From assembly GCF_004337985.1 (NCBI RefSeq), contig NC_043744.1:126730-190729 (forward strand): DNA of 64,000 bases, given 5' to 3'. The DNA is from Pyricularia pennisetigena. Lineage: Eukaryota; Ascomycota; Sordariomycetes; Magnaporthales; Pyriculariaceae. The position numbers and the translations under genes are program-made. Positions within the stretch are counted from its first letter, which is position 1, and each line of letters starts with the position of its first letter. The notes beneath the pieces are model-generated. The model saw nothing but the letters and a program-made list of their open reading frames with translations, was not told where the DNA came from and made no database searches. This document shows, in pieces, positions 57,304 to 64,000 of the stretch.

Positions 57304-57559
57304 CGTTGGTAATAATCCAAACTAGGCATTTTATACAGGGTATTTCGAATGCGTAAGTCGCTCAAAACACGAGCTTTTTCAATTTTGATTCAACTTTGGG
57401 TATAAAGTCGGTATAAATTGCTTATTAATTAACCGGTGCAGTGGAGATCCGGGTAATACGGACAGTACTGGGCTAAAAAAAACCTAATATTGCAGACAAA
57501 GGAAATTTAGTGGTGATTAGCTAACGAACTAATTAAATGCCCTAAAATTTGGTATGTAA

Positions 57560-60500
57560 AAATGAAGCTTTTAAGGCTTTAAGCTTTATAAATTTTAAAA
57601 AAACCCTGTAAATTGGAATCGTTGGGGTTTTATTAGGCTATTAGCGGGTATTTGTTTGGATTGCGGGTTTTTGAGGGTATTAATTCTTTTATAATTAATT
57701 CCCGTACGTAATGAAATTTTAATAACGTATATTTAATACGTTGGTAGTGCGTAGGGTTATATACGTTGATTATAAAACCTATGTTATTTCCTAATATTAT
57801 GATAGGGCCTTTTATAGGTCGTCAAATTCTTATAAATAAGTTTATAAGACTTTATATTTTACCCAAGGCTTCCATTAAAGCATCGGTTTCGGCTTTTGGC
57901 ATATTTAAAGCTATAATATTAGCTTTTTTACATTTCCACGCTATTAAACCCCCAAACAAGTTGTATAAATATCCGTAAATGGATTTTGAATTTTCTTTAG
58001 CCCCGGCAAAATCGCTATTATCAAAACCTAGTTATTTAAAACCTTTACACCCTCCTATGAAAAAGCCAGGTGGTAATTTAGCTTTAAATACTTTATTTCC
58101 GTAACAAATAAATAAAAGTTGAATACACGCTAAATAATGTAACATGTTTTTAACTACCGTTAAATGGATTGTAATAGTTTTTGTTAAAAAACGTAAAAAC
58201 CACTAAACCGCAAAACCGATATCCGGGCGCGTTAATAGTATTAAATATATTAGGGTACCAATAATACGCTGTAATAATTTAATTTCCAGCGCATTTATGG
58301 GCTTGCCCCTCTTATATTTAGCATGCCCGCTTATAAGGAGACAAATATAGGTTTGCAATTAATTGATCCGAACGTTGCGACTATTTCCTGTATATATTGA
58401 TTTAAATGGAATTGAAATAAACGTTTAGGCCTATCTTTTATAATTTAAACGTTTAAAAAGAAGATTGCAGGGCCCCTGTCTTCCAACGCGTACATTTTAT
58501 TAAAACGGGCTTTTAAACCTCAAATATATTGCAATTTAGGACCTATTCGCAGGTAATTATTTATAAAGGTAACGATAAAGTGTTTGGATTTAACGTTATG
58601 AAAACAGCGGGATTAGAAATTAAGCGCTTAAAACCTTTTTCAGAAAGTAGGGTTTTTAGCTTGCTTTATCATTGTTTTGGGCCCTGTTTCAAGGCCTATA
58701 ACGCCTTTTCCAACTGTACAACCTGCAATTCTTTCGGATTATAACTTATATCCATTAAAACTTAAGCGGTGGTAGGGTTACAAGATTTAGCTTATTCGTT
58801 AAAACCGTTTAGAACTTGCAAACAAATATCTACGTCGGTAAGGTTATTATTTAACAACGCACCGATAAAATTGATTTATTTTATTTCCCAATTTTGTGCA
58901 TTAGCTATAACTAATAATGAGCGCCGCGTAAATGGTATATTAATATTAGTAAAAGGCTCGACATAATTTAGGTTCTCAACCTGTAAAAAACCCCTAATAA
59001 TAGATTTAATTCTATACTTTCTGGTTTATTACTTTTATCTTCCTTTAATTTAAATACTCACCGGGTAGAAACGAGTTTTCGGCCTGCAGGCATTTTAATT
59101 TTAGGGATAAAACGGAAGGTTTCTATAATAACAATCTGGGCGAATTAAAACGTTAAAACAGCCAAATATTTACCATTGCTAAGCTTATTTAGGGCCTGCT
59201 GGTAATTATTTGGTTTACCGTCTTTAGTGGGCTTTTTTGTATTTCTGTTTTTGGTTTAAGAATAAAAATAATACACGTAATTTATATCCATTAGATCTGG
59301 GTTTTCGAATTGCGAATTTAACTCCATATTCTGTATTTTAAATGCTAAAAACACCGGAATTTCTATTGTTTTAAGTACTGGATTAGGTACTGCTACCGTT
59401 GTAAACTCTGGGGGGGCGAACGGTAGGTTGTACAAGCTTAGCGGGCATTGTATCTTTGAAGTTTAAATACCCTATAACGGGTGGTGACTGCCTTGCAACG
59501 CGTGGTAACTGCCCTAAAACAGGTGGTAAATGCCCTGTATTTTCAAGGATTCTTAGGGGATATTCATCCGCTGAAATGCTGTTAATTTCGTTTTAAAATT
59601 CAGAATTAAAATCCCCCATTAAATCTGTATTTTCCCCTTTTAAAATTTATAGCGTTTCCCCTGGAATAGCCAGATTTTCAACGGTTATACCCTTTAAAAC
59701 TTCTACGGTAAAGGTTTTATATACGGCTCGTTTAAGGGGTGCGTAAACTGACGTTGTAAAATTTGATAAATGGGTTAATAGTTTCACCGTTTCGGTGCGG
59801 GGGGCAAATTTATTAGCTTTTTGGCGTTTTTTCAACGGTGTACTAACCTAGTTTAAATTACCAATAACCCGAAAATGCCCTAAACTGGCTTGATACGGTA
59901 ATCCAGGTTGGAATTCGGAATAAAATTCCTCGTAGGTTGTTAAATACCTATTGATTACCGCTATACGGTTAAATAAATTAAGCACGGCAAATAATAAATA
60001 ACACTATTATTATAATGGTAAACCAAGACCTATCCAAAATAACTTTAACGGACCGTTCCGTTAATCCGTTTTAGCCGTAGATTTAGGGGTTCGAAATGCT
60101 GAAATTAACATTTTTGCTTATAAACCAGTCTGAAAACTTTGTATCAACTTTATACCCCCCATCGAAATGAAAATTCAGGGGGTAACTGTGAACATGGCTA
60201 GCGCAGGGCTAATTATACTAGCTACCCTGCATTATCTTACAACGGCTAGCACGGGCTAATTCTATTAGTCACTCTGCATCGAAAAAAATAAATGAATAAT
60301 AAATAAAACGTATACGCGTTTATTATACATATAAAGCTTTATATATCACGTCTTTGTTCATAGTTTCAACAGTAAAACAAATACGTTATTTATAATCTAG
60401 CTTAGTGGTATAATACACGTACCATAATCTATATTATATATACGTTGTTGAAGTGCGTGCGTTCGAATCCCGTTGTGGTCGCAGATTTTCTGTGCATGCA

Positions 60501-60963
60501 TAAGCACAATAGGCCGTTAGGCTCAATGGGCCGTTAGGCTCAATAGGTCCGCAGGTAAGTCATATGAATAAGGCCAAATCATGTGACATGACCCCGCATT
60601 CCGGACATCCGGATCGAAGATCTGCACCTATGGATTCCAACACGTAATTCACAATTTAGCCTTAAATTTATCACCTTTATACCTTTGTCGATTTAACGAT
60701 TCAAGAAATCGATTGTGCACCCATATATTATCTCTATTACCCGCTAGTAGACGGTTATCTGCCATTTCAACGTTCCATTAGCCTTATACCTGATTCACCT
60801 TTCCCCGCGTTCAAGATTAAGCTTATTCTATCTCGTAACCTTCTTATAGTAACGCCCGTACGTAGTTTTGAAAACCTTGAAAGAGCCTTTGATAGATATT
60901 GCAACCGTAGGTCCGGTTTTATTTCGTAATGGGATCGACCACCGAGGACGTGATTTTCGGTCC
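57560..60963 (-). pseudogene. Copia-2 pol remnant (copy 3)
   Basis: Minus-strand match to the copy-2 pol. The linker stretch 59647-59835 (KRQKANKFAPRTETVKLLTH) parallels KRQKFKKLVPRSEIVKFLTH at about 31170-31230. RT and RNase H remnants follow to about 57600. An integrase piece lies on both sides of the solo LTR. Many stops. Confidence 0.75.
60187..60848 (+). mobile_element. Solo LTR-A (Copia-1 family), perfect TSD
   Basis: A 662-bp LTR from TGTGAACATGG to CCTTCTTATA (RIP-altered CCTCCTCACA). Perfect 5-bp duplication GTAAC (60182-60186, 60849-60853). It splits the integrase of Copia-2 copy 3. A box at 60398-60408; B box altered by one base (CGTTCGAATCC, 60460-60470). Confidence 0.92.
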
Positions 60964-61156
60964 TAGTCTCAATGCTCAGACTAGACCCCCCTGCTTCGCA
61001 GTGGGGACCGAACGCTCCATATACCTTTCAGCCACATGGTTTTTCGACCGATTACGTTGGCCGAAAAGATCGCGCTCGTTTTAATTTAAAAACATTTTGT
61101 CGCATTTCCCCGTTTATAGCGGTAATACCAACAAAACACCCAATGCTGCGATATCG

Positions 61157-62997
61157 TAGTCTCAGGGCTCATCCCTGAAGCCCAGAGCTCCACAATTGAG
61201 CGTGGCTCAATTGCGGCTTTGCAATGTACCTGTGGGTCCATCCAAAGAACACTTTGGTTCAGGTCTGAGGACAATTTGTCGATTTTCGCCGTTTATGGCG
61301 GTATTTTTGGCCTTTTTTCGACCGACACTCCTTTATTATTCCACAATTACGCAAAATATTAAAAAAGAAAAATATCGTTGAAAATAACGTTTAATATTGC
61401 TATTAGCAGCGATTTGATTTATTTTGTTATTTTTTATAATGGCCGAATTCGATACCACCTGCCCTTAATCCGTTCATGGCGGTACTGTTTTTTCGATTTT
61501 TTTTTCGATTTTCGACTTTTTTTGATATTATTTTTAATTTTTGACCAAATTTTATACTTTTTGCACGTGGAGGGTGGTATATATATATATATCGTTATTG
61601 GAAATTTTGGTGCATATACCATATTATATAAGCAGTTAAATAAGCGGATAGGCAAAATATATACTTTCTTATATATAATTTACAATCGAAACTCGTTTAT
61701 ATTTTCACCAGTTTCAACGATAATAAAACCATAATTTTAAAAATTCGACTACGTACATAAACAAACGTCCAGGTTTTATCCTACCTATAATATCGGCTTT
61801 AAAAACCTTTTAATAAAAAGAAATTTTAAATGTGTATTTTATAAATCTTTCTGCTTTAGTTGATTAATTTTATATTATTTTTGTTTTGCAGCCAAATCTT
61901 ATGGTTTCTGCACGTGGGGGGTAACATATATATATTTAATATAATGCTACATTTTGGTACGTATATTCAATTCTATAAGCCGTTAAATATGCGAATAGGT
62001 AAAAAGTATCCAATTTTACATATATTTTACAATCGAAACGTTTGTACATTTTTACCAATTTTAATATTAAAAAAACCAAAGTGTCAAAAAGTGGATAATG
62101 TTTATAAATAAACGTCAACGTAAAACCCGATCTACAATACCGGCCCTTTTTATTTTTTTATATAAAAAAATGCTAAATTTGTAATATTCTAATATTTATT
62201 GCTTTATTTAATTTAATAAAATTTATAGAAAGGAGTAAGATAAAATTTTTTAATAAATTAATAAAACCATGCCTGCATTAAATTTTCTTTTAATCTTACC
62301 AACATTAGCGTAAATTATTCAGGTTTTTAACAAAATGTTAGTTAATATACAAATATCAATAATAGTTTTGTTTAAATCGATAAGTGCATGCACTTTGGAG
62401 TATTAGGTCTGCTAGGCTATAAATACTGTAACTAAAATTAGAATTAATAGTATATACTATTATTCAAAATAGAAATTAAATATAATGAAAAATTACACAT
62501 TTTACTTAATATTTTAATATCTTTTCAAATACAGTGGTTACAAAAACGCGGCCGGCAGTCAAATAATTAACAAACTCCAATAAATTTAACGCAACTTACT
62601 ATATATTTTTAGAACTTTAATTTATTTTTTTATACGAATATTTATTTGCATATTATAGGTACACTATTTTCTTTTACCATTATAATGCGAATATATTGTA
62701 TATACCCGCTATAAACGGCAGAATACCACAAATTATCCTTATATTAATAGACTAATTATAAGCGATATCGTAATATTACATATATTATTAATAATACCGT
62801 TATAAACGGCGAAATGCGACAAATTATCGTTGGTGGTACCGCCGTGAACGGCGAAATGCGACAAGATGTCCTCAGACTAGAACGAGCGCGATCTTTTCGG
62901 CCAATGTAATTGGTCGAAAAGCCATGTGGCTGAAAGGTACATGGAGCGCTCGGTCCCCACTGCGAAGCAGGGGGGTCTAGTCTGAGTACTGAGACTA
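61157..62997 (+). mobile_element. TAGTCTCAG-family MULE-like transposon, nonautonomous copy M4, nested in M9
   Basis: 1,841 bp with termini TAGTCTCAG/CTGAGACTA and a perfect 9-bp duplication GCGATATCG (61148-61156, 62998-63006). Same end and interior structure as M1-M3. Confidence 0.87.
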
Positions 62998-63126
62998 GCG
63001 ATATCGCCAACGACTATTCCCCCCGACACATAAAAAAATAAAAAAGATTTATTATTATACCATATATTTACGCATATTAACTTTTATTCGATATACCATT
63101 AAACCAAATAAAACCCGAATCCAACA

Positions 63127-63915
63127 ATGGAAAACACATTTTTAATAACATTAATAAATATACCCGAAAAAATATTCCCATCCGCGCAATTTGTAACCCA
63201 ATATTTTACGTCCGATTTAACCCTATTACCTCCATCGATATTACAATTACCTTCGTTTATATCGCTATCCCAATTATTATCGCCCAATCCTATATTCGAA
63301 AACAAATGGGAATTTAGGCTTTTTTTTATCGATTAAAAATAATTACCGAAGGAATCCCAATTTAAAACGGAAATAAACCCCGAAATTAAATTTGTTCGCG
63401 ATATTACCAAATTTTGGCGCAACCGTTACCGACGCACCAATTTTACGCAATTGATACACGTTTAAATAATAACGGCAAATTTTTACGAAAATACCCGATT
63501 TACCCCATCGCGAATAATATTTTTTAATAAAACATTACGAAACCTTTAAATCCGGAAACGGTTACGCATTAACAAAATCGAATACCGTTTAAAAAATAAA
63601 TTTCTTGCGCCTATCGAAACCGACCTTTTGGGCAGGGAATTGCAGCAATTAATATAATATTTGCGTTTTTTTAACCGGTTCGAATTTACAAATTTCCAAT
63701 TTTCGGGAATAAAAAATTGTTCCGCCAAAAACGTAAACAATATAAATTGGTTTAAACAAATGTTCGATACGTCCACCCATCAAATCCCGTTTAAAACGCC
63801 AATATTATATAAATTTATATTTTTACTAGTATTATATCCCCGGGACCACCGCCCGTTTTATTTACCGTTAAAAGTTTTCGAACGTGGTATACCTGGAACC
63901 AAGTACCTTTTTTAA
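63127..63915 (+). pseudogene. Unrecognised protein of MULE M9, N-terminal part
   Basis: One plus frame runs from ATG 63127 (MENTFLITLINIPEKIFPSA) for 263 codons with only six TAA interruptions, all explainable as CAA-to-TAA RIP changes. It begins about 120 bp inside M9 once M4 is removed. Visible segments are FVRDITKFWRNRYRRTNFTQ, DLLGRELQQL, a basic RKRLRINKIEYRLKNKF patch and LYPRDHRPFYLPLKVFERG. No zinc finger, DDE motif or other named domain is evident in this part. By location it is a candidate transposase or accessory protein of the TAGTCTCAG family. It continues past the window's right part in decayed form. Confidence 0.5.
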
Positions 63916-64000
63916 AAACCACAAACCCCCCAACGTTAAAGGACTAACGCGTTATATTAATATTAGCGATTTTAACCCACGGACATTCCCCCCCAAAAAA

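Larger units (their letters stand above)
56445..60963 (-). mobile_element. Copia-2 copy 3, reverse strand, 5'-truncated
   Basis: On the minus strand: part of integrase (to 60963, cut by MULE M9), linker, RT, RNase H, 3' UTR with tRNA-like sequence, polypurine tract (57016-57030) and 3' LTR (56445-57015, 571 bp). Interrupted by the solo LTR 60187-60848. Its RNase H/3' UTR junction is continuous, unlike copy 2. Confidence 0.82.
60964..64000 (-). mobile_element. MULE-like element M9, possibly the autonomous form, runs off the window
   Basis: Right terminus TAGTCTCAATGCTCAGACTA at 60964, inserted in Copia-2 integrase. After about 190 bp of shared end sequence it is interrupted by M4. From 62998 on it differs from the 1.8-kb copies and carries a plus-strand coding frame. 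The other terminus is outside the window. Confidence 0.6.

Noticed and set aside
1..64000. CRISPR arrays, bacterial operons, rRNA genes
   Set aside because: Repeats are dispersed transposons or tandem units without spacer structure; no rRNA-like sequence and no ribosome-binding-site-led gene strings were seen.

Overview
The window looks like a transposon graveyard from a filamentous ascomycete (Pezizomycotina) genome. Most of it is AT-rich and packed with retrotransposon and DNA-transposon copies. Their reading frames are broken mainly by CAA/CAG to TAA/TAG and TGG to TAG/TGA changes, the signature of repeat-induced point mutation (RIP). The only clearly intact host-type gene has short GT-AG introns with CTAAC branch sites, which also fits a filamentous fungus. 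I cannot name the species.

Layout. 1-2566: edge of a solo LTR inside a 9-bp-duplication DNA transposon with unrecognised coding. 2567-3207: pogo/Fot1-type transposase fragment. 3208-16251: 5'-truncated Copia-2 copy whose 3' UTR holds an inverted solo LTR, itself split by a full-length chromodomain Gypsy element (5724-13390); its 3' LTR is split by a MULE-like element. 16252-18886: MULE end fragments, a 405-bp TA-flanked MITE and another MULE. 18887-22690: low-copy-looking sequence with one small hypothetical ORF. 22690-26847: reverse-strand Copia-3 relic split by a solo LTR. 26848-35112: the most complete Copia-2 copy (LTRs, PBS, gag, pol, tRNA-like sequence, polypurine tract). 35113-37913: nested MULEs. 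37914-40840 (continuing at 54687-55091): a GC-richer gene island with a BAHD/PF02458-type acyltransferase gene. 40841-54686: a nest in which a MULE contains a pogo element, which contains MULEs and a nearly intact Copia-1 element (45428-51597); the outer MULE also holds a miniature LTR element. 55092-64000: more MULE sequence, a reverse Copia-2 copy split by a solo LTR, and a MULE carrying a long unrecognised reading frame.

Target-site duplications (TSDs) let most layers be peeled off. After removing inserts, host elements return to sensible lengths (Copia-2 LTR about 556-571 bp; pogo element about 1.86 kb; outer MULE about 1.74 kb), which supports the boundaries. No operon-like or defence-like system was found. 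The most novel-looking items are the TAGTCTCAG family of DNA transposons with its unrecognised protein, tRNA-like modules carried by two Copia families, and a 2.5-kb extra region with 40-codon repeats in the Gypsy element. The acyltransferase gene surviving in the middle of this landscape is the main host gene.
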